From Dryocola clanedunensis (lineage in GTDB: Bacteria; Pseudomonadota; Gammaproteobacteria; Enterobacterales; Enterobacteriaceae), in assembly GCF_025215155.1 (NCBI RefSeq), contig NZ_JALHAM010000110.1: DNA of 64,000 nucleotides. One strand, given 5' to 3'. The translations under genes were made by a program, and so were the position numbers. Shown here one piece after another: positions 35,239 to 42,582 of the stretch (positions are counted from its first letter, which is position 1; every line of letters starts with the position of its first letter). Below the pieces are notes generated by a model. It was not told the DNA's origin. It was given only the letters and a program-made list of their open reading frames with translations, and made no database searches.

Positions 35239-35358
35239 GCTGCTTGTTATTATTCTTCTGCCCATAAAGATAGTCGGCTTTCACCGCGTAACGGGACGTA
35301 GCGGTGGATACAGTAGCTCAGTCAGCGAGGAACCCACTTCTCGCACTAAGAAGGTCCT

Positions 35359-35583
35359 ATGCAATTCACACCGAAAAGCACCTGGAAAATTACCGGTTTT
35401 GCCCGTGAAATAAGCCCGGCATACCGCCAGAAATTATTATCTCTCGGCATGCTGCCTGGCTCCTCATTTAATGTTGTTCGCGTCGCGCCATTAGGCGATC
35501 CGGTTCACATCGAAACGCGTCGCGTAAGCCTGGTGCTGCGTAAAAAAGATCTCGAATTATTAAACGTCGAAGTCGTTGCCTGA
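35359..35583 (+). CDS. feoA: FeoA, ferrous iron transport accessory protein
   Basis: A small SH3-like cytoplasmic protein of 74 residues required for FeoB function. The family core SPAYRQKLLSLGMLPGS and HIETRRVSLVLRKKD are nearly identical to E. coli FeoA. The ATG at 35359 has AAGGT 5 nt upstream. It is followed by feoB after 54 bp, forming feoABC. Confidence 0.97.
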   Translation: MQFTPKSTWKITGFAREISPAYRQKLLSLGMLPGSSFNVVRVAPLGDPVHIETRRVSLVLRKKDLELLNVEVVA

Positions 35584-35637
35584 CGGGCGGGTTGGGCGTT
35601 CGCGCTCTGGTTCTTATTCTCTTTAGTTCACGAAAAA

Positions 35638-37959
35638 ATGAAAAACTTAACCATAGGTTTAATCGGTAACCCTAACTCAGGCAAAACCACGCTGTTTAAT
35701 CAGCTGACGGGTTCACGTCAGCGCGTGGGGAACTGGGCGGGCGTCACCGTCGAACGAAAAGAAGGCCAGTTTTCCACGCTGACCAATAAAGTCACGCTGG
35801 TTGATTTGCCGGGCACCTACTCCCTGACCACCATCTCCTCGCAAACGTCGCTTGATGAGCAGATTGCCTGTCACTATATCCTGAGCGGCGACGCCGACCT
35901 GCTGATTAACGTCGTTGACGCGTCGAACCTGGAACGCAATCTGTACCTGACGCTCCAGCTGCTTGAGCTGGGCATTCCCTGCGTTGTGGCGCTCAATATG
36001 CTCGACATCGCCGAAAAGCAGGCCATCCGTATCGACATCGATGCCCTTGCCGCTCGCCTTGGCTGCCCCGTTGTGCCGCTGGTTTCGACCCGTGGGCGCG
36101 GCATTGAAGGGCTGAAGCTTGCCATTGACCGCCGCGAACCTAATACCCGCTCGGATCTGGTGCTCTACCCGCCCACCCTGCTCAAAGAAGTCGACAGCCT
36201 TGCAGCGGACATGTCAGGCGAGATGCCGGAACAGCAGCGCCGCTGGCTGGCCCTGCAAATGCTCGAAGGGGATATCTACAGCCAGGCCTTTGCCGGCAGT
36301 ACCGCGGGCAAACTCGAACAAGCACGGGAAAATCTCTCTAAAACGCTGGAAGACCCGGCCCTGCTGATTGCCGATGCGCGCTATCAGTGCATTGCTGCGG
36401 TATGCGATGCCGTCAGCAATAGCCTGACCGCAGAACCAAGCCGCATGACGGCGATGATGGATAAAATCATCCTTAACCGCTTCCTCGGCCTGCCGATCTT
36501 TTTGCTGGTCATGTACGTCATGTTCCTGCTGGCGATTAACATCGGTGGCGCGCTACAGCCTATTTTCGACGGCGGCTCAGCGGCCATCTTTATTCACGGT
36601 ATTCAGTGGATTGGCGCCACGCTGCACTTCCCGGACTGGCTGACCATCTTCTTAGCCCAGGGCATCGGCGGCGGTATCAACACCGTGCTGCCGCTGGTGC
36701 CACAAATCGGCATGATGTACCTGTTCCTCTCTTTCCTTGAGGACTCCGGCTACATGGCGCGCGCGGCGTTCGTGATGGACAGGCTGATGCAGGCGCTAGG
36801 CCTGCCGGGCAAATCCTTCGTGCCGCTGATTGTCGGCTTCGGCTGTAACGTGCCGTCCGTGATGGGCGCACGTACCCTGGACGCGCCGCGTGAACGCCTG
36901 ATGACCATCATGATGGCACCGTTTATGTCCTGCGGCGCGCGTCTGGCCATTTTTGCCGTCTTTGCCGCCGCATTCTTCGGGCAGGAAGGCGCTCTGGTTG
37001 TTTTCTCCCTTTACATCCTCGGCATCGTAATGGCGATTCTGACCGGGCTGATGCTTAAGTACACCATCATGCGCGGCGAAGCGACGCCGTTCGTCATGGA
37101 GCTGCCGGTCTATCACGTGCCGCACCTGAAAAGCCTGCTGATGCAGACCTGGCAGCGCCTGAAGGGCTTCGTGCTGCGCGCCGGTAAGGTGATTGTCATC
37201 GTCAGTATTTTCATCGGCGCGCTGAACAGCTTCTCGTTTAGCGGCAAGCCGGTGGACAGCATCAACGATTCGGCGCTGGCCTCCGTCAGTAAAGTACTGA
37301 CCCCGCTGCTTAAGCCAATCGGCGTGCATGAAGATAACTGGCAGGCCACCGTAGGGCTGTTTACCGGTGCGATGGCGAAAGAGGTTGTGGTGGGGACGCT
37401 CAACACCCTCTACACCGCAGAAGATATGCATAACGAAGAGTTTGACGCCGCCAGCTTCAACCTGTGGGACGAACTGGGCGGTGCCGCCGGGGAAACCTGG
37501 CAAAGCCTGAAAGACACCTTCAGCCTGAGCGTGCTCGCTAACCCCATCGAAGCCAGCAAAGGCGACGGCGAAATGGCGACCGGTGCCATGGGCGTGATGA
37601 GCGACAAGTTCGGCAGCGCGGCGGCGGCCTACAGCTACCTGATTTTCGTCCTGCTCTATATCCCGTGCATTTCGGTAATGGGCGCGGTTGCCCGTGAGTC
37701 GAGCCGCGGTTGGATGACCTTCTCCATCCTGTGGGGGCTGAATATCGCTTACTCTCTCTCCACGCTCTATTACCAGACCGTGTCGTTCAAAGAACATCCG
37801 CAGTACAGCCTGGTCTGTATTCTGGTGGTGGTGCTGTTTAACGTCGTGCTGATGGGTGGCCTGCGCCGCGCCCGCAGCCGCGTGAACATCAGCCTGATGT
37901 CGACACGTAAAACTGCCGCGGCGGCCTGCTGTGAAACCAGCACCGGCGACTGCCACTAA
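35638..37959 (+). CDS. feoB: FeoB, ferrous iron permease with G domain
   Basis: A 773-residue inner-membrane Fe(II) transporter. The N-terminal GTPase domain has G1 GNPNSGKT (10-17), G3 DLPG near residue 58 and G4-type LNMLD. A helical GDI-like spacer (about 165-270) follows, then a membrane domain with two Gate motifs (FGCNVPSVMGARTLDAPRER and FTGAMAKEVVVGTL). The C-terminus ends with Cys residues (CCETSTGDC). Its length is identical to E. coli FeoB. Confidence 0.98.
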   Translation: MKNLTIGLIGNPNSGKTTLFNQLTGSRQRVGNWAGVTVERKEGQFSTLTNKVTLVDLPGTYSLTTISSQTSLDEQIACHYILSGDADLLINVVDASNLERNLYLTLQLLELGIPCVVALNMLDIAEKQAIRIDIDALAARLGCPVVPLVSTRGRGIEGLKLAIDRREPNTRSDLVLYPPTLLKEVDSLAADMSGEMPEQQRRWLALQMLEGDIYSQAFAGSTAGKLEQARENLSKTLEDPALLIADARYQCIAAVCDAVSNSLTAEPSRMTAMMDKIILNRFLGLPIFLLVMYVMFLLAINIGGALQPIFDGGSAAIFIHGIQWIGATLHFPDWLTIFLAQGIGGGINTVLPLVPQIGMMYLFLSFLEDSGYMARAAFVMDRLMQALGLPGKSFVPLIVGFGCNVPSVMGARTLDAPRERLMTIMMAPFMSCGARLAIFAVFAAAFFGQEGALVVFSLYILGIVMAILTGLMLKYTIMRGEATPFVMELPVYHVPHLKSLLMQTWQRLKGFVLRAGKVIVIVSIFIGALNSFSFSGKPVDSINDSALASVSKVLTPLLKPIGVHEDNWQATVGLFTGAMAKEVVVGTLNTLYTAEDMHNEEFDAASFNLWDELGGAAGETWQSLKDTFSLSVLANPIEASKGDGEMATGAMGVMSDKFGSAAAAYSYLIFVLLYIPCISVMGAVARESSRGWMTFSILWGLNIAYSLSTLYYQTVSFKEHPQYSLVCILVVVLFNVVLMGGLRRARSRVNISLMSTRKTAAAACCETSTGDCH

Positions 37960-37976
37960 GGCAACAGGGGGAAGTT

Positions 37977-38216
37977 ATGGCGAGCTTAATTGATATTCGT
38001 AACACGCTGGCGCTGCGGGGCCGTATGGATGCCGCGCAGTTAAGCCAGCTGCTCGCTACTCCGCTGCCGCTGGTGAACGCGATGCTCGGGCGTTTAGAGG
38101 CGATGGGTAAAGCGATGCGGATTCAGGAAGACCCGAGCGACTGCCTGACGGGGAGCTGCAAAAGCTGCCCCGAAGGGAAAAAATGTCTGCGGGAAGTCTG
38201 GGTGCTGCAGGGCTAA
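37977..38216 (+). CDS. feoC: FeoC, iron-sulfur winged-helix protein
   Basis: A 79-residue winged-helix protein specific to enterobacterial feo operons. Helix-turn-helix-like DIRNTLALRGRMDAAQLSQL at the N-terminus is followed by the four-Cys segment CLTGSCKSCPEGKKC that can bind an iron-sulfur cluster. It is thought to protect FeoB from FtsH proteolysis or to sense oxygen or iron. It lies 17 bp after feoB and ends the operon. Confidence 0.95.
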   Translation: MASLIDIRNTLALRGRMDAAQLSQLLATPLPLVNAMLGRLEAMGKAMRIQEDPSDCLTGSCKSCPEGKKCLREVWVLQG

Positions 38217-38223
38217 ACCATCG

Positions 38224-39000
38224 CTATTCATCAACAAGCTTTGCGAACTGATAAATCTGCTCGCAGAACTCAGCGGGATGCGAAATAAACGGCGCGTGGG
38301 CGGCCTTAGGGAAAATAGCGGAGTCGCTTTGCGGGTAGCGCTCATCCAGCAGCCCCGCGATTTTACGCGGCACCAGCCCGTCCAGATAACCGTAAAGGCG
38401 CAGCAACGGCACGGTTAGCTTATCCATCTCTTCACGCAGATCGACGATTTTCAGGATCTCCAGCCCGCCGTTAAGTACATCCACCTCCGGCATTGGCTGT
38501 TCCAGCACCACCGCTTTAAGCTGGCGAGCGTCCTGACGGGCCGTCTCCGTGCCCAGCGTTTGCAGCGCGAGAAAGCGCTCAACGGTACGCTGAAAATCTT
38601 CACTTAGCTGCCGCTGGAACCCGGCGAGCACGTCCGGCTTGATCCCTGGCCACTCACCATGGGCGGTAAAACAAGGCGATGAAGCCACGGTGATTAATCC
38701 GCGCACGCGTTCAGGATGCCCAAGTGCGACCCGGCTTGCCACCAGCCCGCCCAGGCTCCAGCCTAACCAGATAGCCTGCTGCGGTGCCTGCGCCAGCACC
38801 AGCTCCGCCATCTCTTCCAGCGTTAGCGCGCCAAACCCCTGGCTGCGGCCATAGCCCGGCAAATCGACCAGATGTAAACGAAACTGCGAGCCTAGTTCCT
38901 CAACGATGTAATGCCACACTTCGGCGTTCAGCCCCCATCCGTGCAGCAGCACAAGATCGACTTTTCCTTCACCTTTTGTCTGCCACCAGAGCTTGCTCAT
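38224..39000 (-). CDS. bioH: BioH, pimeloyl-ACP methyl ester esterase
   Basis: An alpha/beta hydrolase of 258 residues that demethylates pimeloyl-ACP methyl ester, closing the pimelate part of biotin synthesis. The nucleophile Ser82 lies in GWSLGG, the oxyanion segment is LLHGWGLNAEVW, and the catalytic His is in KAAHAPF near residue 235. It is convergent with feoC (7-bp gap) and divergent from gntX. Confidence 0.97.
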   Translation of the reverse strand: MSKLWWQTKGEGKVDLVLLHGWGLNAEVWHYIVEELGSQFRLHLVDLPGYGRSQGFGALTLEEMAELVLAQAPQQAIWLGWSLGGLVASRVALGHPERVRGLITVASSPCFTAHGEWPGIKPDVLAGFQRQLSEDFQRTVERFLALQTLGTETARQDARQLKAVVLEQPMPEVDVLNGGLEILKIVDLREEMDKLTVPLLRLYGYLDGLVPRKIAGLLDERYPQSDSAIFPKAAHAPFISHPAEFCEQIYQFAKLVDE

Positions 39001-39038
39001 CAGTTATTGTTCTCGTTTTGTCATACAGGGAGGTCACT

Positions 39039-39722
39039 ATGCTAACAATCCCGGGGCTGTGTTGGCTATGCCGGATGCCGCTTGCCTGCCCGGCATGGGG
39101 GATATGCTCACGCTGCACGGCGGCCATGCCCGTGGCCCCGCCCTGCTGCCCGTGCTGCGGCCTCCCGGCTATGTGGACAGCATCGCCCTGCGGCAGGTGC
39201 CTGCAAAATCCGCCGTCGTGGGACAGATTGCTTTTCGTCACGGACTACCGGCCGCCGCTGAGCAAACTGGTTCATCGCCTCAAATTTGAAGGTGCCACTG
39301 CCCTCGCCCCGGCGATGGCCCGGCTAATTTTGCTAAAAGTGCTGGAAAGCCGACGCCAGGAAAATGTTTTCAGGCCGGATACTATCGTTTCAGTCCCCCT
39401 GCATTCCCGGCGCGCCTGGCGCAGGGGATATAACCAGAGCGCCCTCCTCGCTATCCCGCTGGCACGCTGGTTAAACTGTGAATATCAGCCCACAGCCATC
39501 CGGCGCGTCAGGCCAACGGCCACGCAGCATCAGCTCACGGCAAAGCAGCGGCGAGGCAATCTTAAGGGAGCGTTCAGGGTTGATATTCCGCTGGCGGGTC
39601 GCCATATGGTGATTGTGGATGATGTCGTCACGACGGGCAGTACCGTGGCGGAAATTGCGCGGCTGCTGAAAAAGCAGGGCGCGGCGACTATCCAGGTATG
39701 GTGCCTTTGTCGAACCTTGTAG
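39039..39722 (+). CDS. gntX: GntX, ComF-like phosphoribosyltransferase-domain protein
   Basis: A 227-residue ComF-family protein. An N-terminal zinc ribbon has Cys pairs (CWLC, CSRC, CCPCCG, CGRC), and the C-terminal type I phosphoribosyltransferase domain ends with the PRPP motif VIVDDVVTTGSTV. E. coli GntX has been linked to use of DNA as nutrient; a gluconate role suggested by the name is not supported by the sequence. The ATG at 39039 has AGGGAGG upstream; the same frame stays open further upstream into bioH without homology. Confidence 0.94.
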   Translation: MLTIPGLCWLCRMPLACPAWGICSRCTAAMPVAPPCCPCCGLPAMWTASPCGRCLQNPPSWDRLLFVTDYRPPLSKLVHRLKFEGATALAPAMARLILLKVLESRRQENVFRPDTIVSVPLHSRRAWRRGYNQSALLAIPLARWLNCEYQPTAIRRVRPTATQHQLTAKQRRGNLKGAFRVDIPLAGRHMVIVDDVVTTGSTVAEIARLLKKQGAATIQVWCLCRTL

Positions 39723-39780
39723 ACCCTCGATGATGGGCGTATTATAACCGACTAAAATAGTCAACTATTGAGCAATCGTT

Positions 39781-40356
39781 ATGATCCGTATTTCCGATAC
39801 TGCACAATCCCACTTCGCCAAACTGCTGGCGGGACAGGAAGAAGGGACGCAAATTCGCGTATTTGTTATCAACCCAGGTACTCCAAACGCGGAGTGCGGG
39901 GTGTCCTATTGCCCGCCGGATGCGGTAGAAGCTTCAGATACAGCGTTGAAATTCGAGCAGCTGACCGCCTACGTGGACGAGCTGAGCGCCCCTTACCTCG
40001 AAGACGCTGAAATCGACTTCGTGACCGACCAGCTCGGTTCCCAGCTGACGCTGAAAGCCCCGAACGCCAAAATGCGTAAAGTGGCGGACGATGCGCCGCT
40101 GATGGAGCGCGTTGAATACATGCTGCAGGCGACGGTTAACCCGCAGCTGGCAGGCCACGGCGGCCGCGTAACGCTGATGGAAATCACCGATGAAGGCTTC
40201 GCCATCCTGCAGTTCGGCGGCGGCTGCAACGGCTGTTCTATGGTGGACGTGACCCTGAAAGAAGGCATCGAGAAGCAGCTGCTGGCTGAGTTCCCGGAGC
40301 TGAAAGGCGTTCGCGATCTGACCGAACACCAGCGCGGTGAGCACTCTTATTACTGA
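39781..40356 (+). CDS. nfuA: NfuA, iron-sulfur cluster carrier
   Basis: A 191-residue carrier that delivers 4Fe-4S clusters to target enzymes. The N-terminal half is a degenerate A-type (IscA-like) domain (ISDTAQSHFAKLL) without all cysteines. The C-terminal Nfu domain has the cluster-binding CNGC (Cys149, Cys152). Length and ends are as in E. coli. The K-12 downstream neighbour gntT is absent here; REP repeats follow instead. Confidence 0.98.
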   Translation: MIRISDTAQSHFAKLLAGQEEGTQIRVFVINPGTPNAECGVSYCPPDAVEASDTALKFEQLTAYVDELSAPYLEDAEIDFVTDQLGSQLTLKAPNAKMRKVADDAPLMERVEYMLQATVNPQLAGHGGRVTLMEITDEGFAILQFGGGCNGCSMVDVTLKEGIEKQLLAEFPELKGVRDLTEHQRGEHSYY

Positions 40357-40363
40357 TACTTGC

Positions 40364-40479
40364 GGTGGATGACGCTAACGCTTATCCACCCTACGACTGA
40401 TAATTGTGGCAGATGACGTCTGCGCTTCCCCACTCTACCAATCTTTAACGTAGGGCGGATAAGCAGCGCGTCATCCGCC
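40364..40479. repeat. REP cluster between nfuA and malQ
   Basis: There are three units: 40364-40394 (GGTGGAT..ATCCACC, CTAC end), a degenerate copy at about 40407-40439, and 40450-40479 in the opposite orientation (GTAGGGCGGAT..ATCCGCC). Alternating orientation is typical of BIME clusters. They fill almost the whole gap between the convergent genes. Confidence 0.8.
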
Positions 40480-40492
40480 GTCAGTTTTGCCA

Positions 40493-42574
40493 TTAACCCT
40501 TCTTACGCCGCTTATCCAAATCCTTCAGCAGCTTATTGACCTCAGCGTCGGCAAACATCGCTTCAAGCGAGGTAGACAGCTTGCGCCGCCAGTTCTTGTA
40601 CTGGTAGCTGGTACCCGGAATATTTACCGGCTCAGCCATACCCAGCCAGTCTTCCGGCTGCAGGCCCAGCAGCGCACTGCCGCTGTCAGCGATATAGCGC
40701 TGCATCCCACGGTTGAGGGTTGCCGTCATCGCCATCATCGAAGCCCGGTGTCCGGCCCGCTTTGGCAGGCAGCCGTACTTGTGCAGCCCTTCCAGCAGGC
40801 CCTGCTTCGCTCGCTCACGATCTTCATACAGCCCTGTCAGAACGTCCGCATCTGGATACAGCCCCAGCGTTTTGCCCAGCGTCAGATCGCCGCTTTCCCA
40901 GTAGCCTCGCAGCGTCGGTAAATCGTGGGTGGTCGCTACCGCCATGGACTGTTTTGGCCATGACTGAGGCGCGCGGAACTGCTTTTCGTTGTCGTGTTCA
41001 AAGTAGAGAACTTTGTACGAGTAAACGCCGCTGTCCTTCAGCTTGCCGACGATCTCAACCGGCACCGTGCCCAGATCCTCGCCGATCACCATACAGTTAT
41101 GACGCTTGCTTTCCAGCGCCAGAATCGACAGCAGATCGTCCACCGGATAGTGCACGTAGGCACCTTTATCCGCCGTCTCGCCGTAGGGGATCCACCACAG
41201 GCGCAGCATCGACATGACGTGGTCAATGCGCAACGCGCCACAGTTGGTCATGTTCGCACGCAGCAGTTCGATGTAAGGCTGATAGGCACGAGCCACGATG
41301 ACGTGCGGATCCATCGGTGGCAGGCCCCAGTTCTGACCCAGCGGGCCAAGAATGTCCGGCGGTGCGCCAACCGAGGCTTTCAGGCAGTACAGTTCGCGGT
41401 CGCACCAGGTTTCCGAACCGCCTTCCGCCACGCCAACCGCCAGGTCTCGATACAGGCCAATCGGCATCTTAAAGCCCTGGCTGGTCTGCCAGCAGGCTGC
41501 AAACTGGATATGGGCAAGATACTGCAGCCAGAGAAAGAAATTCACTTCATCGCTGTGTTCCTGACAGAACGCTTTAACCTCGGGATTATGGGCATCGCGG
41601 AAGCCTTCCGGCCAGACAGGCCACCCCCAGCGCATCTCATCCTCTTTTACCTGATAAGCGTGCAGCGCGTCGAAGGCAGCCTGGTAATAAAGACTGTCGC
41701 CACCGCTTGCCACGAAAGACTGGAACGCCTGCACCTGCTCATCGCGAGCGGTGCGCAGCGAGAACTGTTTCCAGGCCATGCGCAGCGCCGCCATTTTCAG
41801 CACCGTCACGGTGGCATAATCCACCCACTGCGCGTCACGCACCGACTGGAGGGTCTGCTGCGTGGTCGGCATCTTCCACCAGGCCTGCGCTTCATCGCTC
41901 AGCAGGAAGTCATCGACACCGCTCACGTCAATATAAATCACGTTCAGCCAGCGGCGGGACGAAGGGCTGTACGGGCTGGCGCTCTCCGGGTTCGCCGGAT
42001 AAAGCGCGTGAATGGGGTTCAGGCCAATAAATGATCCACCGCGCTTAGCCACATCCACCAGCATGCTCTGCAAATCACCGAAATCACCTATGCCCCAGTT
42101 ACGCTCCGAACGCAGCGTATAGAGCTGCACGCAGGCACCCCATAGTTTCTTGTCCTGCAACAGGGCATCCGGTTCGTAGCAGCGCTTCGGCGCAACGATC
42201 ACACGACACTGCCACAGGTGCTCATTCTGGCTGACGGTCAGCTCATGATAGCCTTCCGGCAGCTTTGCGGGCAGCGCCAGCTTCTTGCCCGCCTGCGCGT
42301 GTCCTTTATGATGCTTCCCCTCTTCCGTGGTGAGCTGCCAGCTGAATTCGCCGTGGCCCTCCAGCGGCAGCGCCATTTTCGTCCCGGCGGTAAACACCTG
42401 CACGTTGGGCAGCGGGGTGACCGCCACCTTTTTAGGGATTGCGGTACGGCTCATGGCTTCCAGCAAGCGCAGCTTGGTATCCGCCGGAATAGCCTGCGGC
42501 TTGCCGTGAGCATTGATGTAGTTCGGGCTAATTCCTGCCGCCAGCGCGGCGTTATCAAGGCGTTTGCTGTCCAT
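40493..42574 (-). CDS. malQ: 4-alpha-glucanotransferase (amylomaltase)
   Basis: A GH77 enzyme of 693 residues (694 in E. coli) that disproportionates maltose and maltodextrins, releasing glucose and making longer chains for MalP. Catalytic regions are visible: nucleophile region LRIDHVMSMLR, acid/base in MVIGEDLGTVP, and THDLPTLRGYW. The N-terminal about 130 residues form the extension typical of enterobacterial MalQ. It lies 8 bp after malP in the MalT-controlled malPQ operon. Confidence 0.98.
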   Translation of the reverse strand: MDSKRLDNAALAAGISPNYINAHGKPQAIPADTKLRLLEAMSRTAIPKKVAVTPLPNVQVFTAGTKMALPLEGHGEFSWQLTTEEGKHHKGHAQAGKKLALPAKLPEGYHELTVSQNEHLWQCRVIVAPKRCYEPDALLQDKKLWGACVQLYTLRSERNWGIGDFGDLQSMLVDVAKRGGSFIGLNPIHALYPANPESASPYSPSSRRWLNVIYIDVSGVDDFLLSDEAQAWWKMPTTQQTLQSVRDAQWVDYATVTVLKMAALRMAWKQFSLRTARDEQVQAFQSFVASGGDSLYYQAAFDALHAYQVKEDEMRWGWPVWPEGFRDAHNPEVKAFCQEHSDEVNFFLWLQYLAHIQFAACWQTSQGFKMPIGLYRDLAVGVAEGGSETWCDRELYCLKASVGAPPDILGPLGQNWGLPPMDPHVIVARAYQPYIELLRANMTNCGALRIDHVMSMLRLWWIPYGETADKGAYVHYPVDDLLSILALESKRHNCMVIGEDLGTVPVEIVGKLKDSGVYSYKVLYFEHDNEKQFRAPQSWPKQSMAVATTHDLPTLRGYWESGDLTLGKTLGLYPDADVLTGLYEDRERAKQGLLEGLHKYGCLPKRAGHRASMMAMTATLNRGMQRYIADSGSALLGLQPEDWLGMAEPVNIPGTSYQYKNWRRKLSTSLEAMFADAEVNKLLKDLDKRRKKG

Positions 42575-42582
42575 GTCTTCCC

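Larger units (their letters stand above)
34792..35358. other. Long AT-rich tex-feoA intergenic region
   Basis: These 567 bp start with a REP-like palindrome (34813-34853), followed by about 300 bp of AT-rich DNA without a recognised gene. The feo control region with a Fur-like box near 35220-35236 comes next. A small open frame from ATG 35210 with a hydrophobic stretch runs into feoA and is discussed among the findings. Confidence 0.55.

Noticed and set aside
36796..37956. A 386-codon open frame antisense to feoB
   Set aside because: The His/Gln/Arg-rich composition is the mirror of feoB codons; there is no recognisable domain.
40994..42034. A 346-codon open frame antisense to malQ
   Set aside because: Fully inside malQ with composition typical of an antisense shadow and no supporting start signal.
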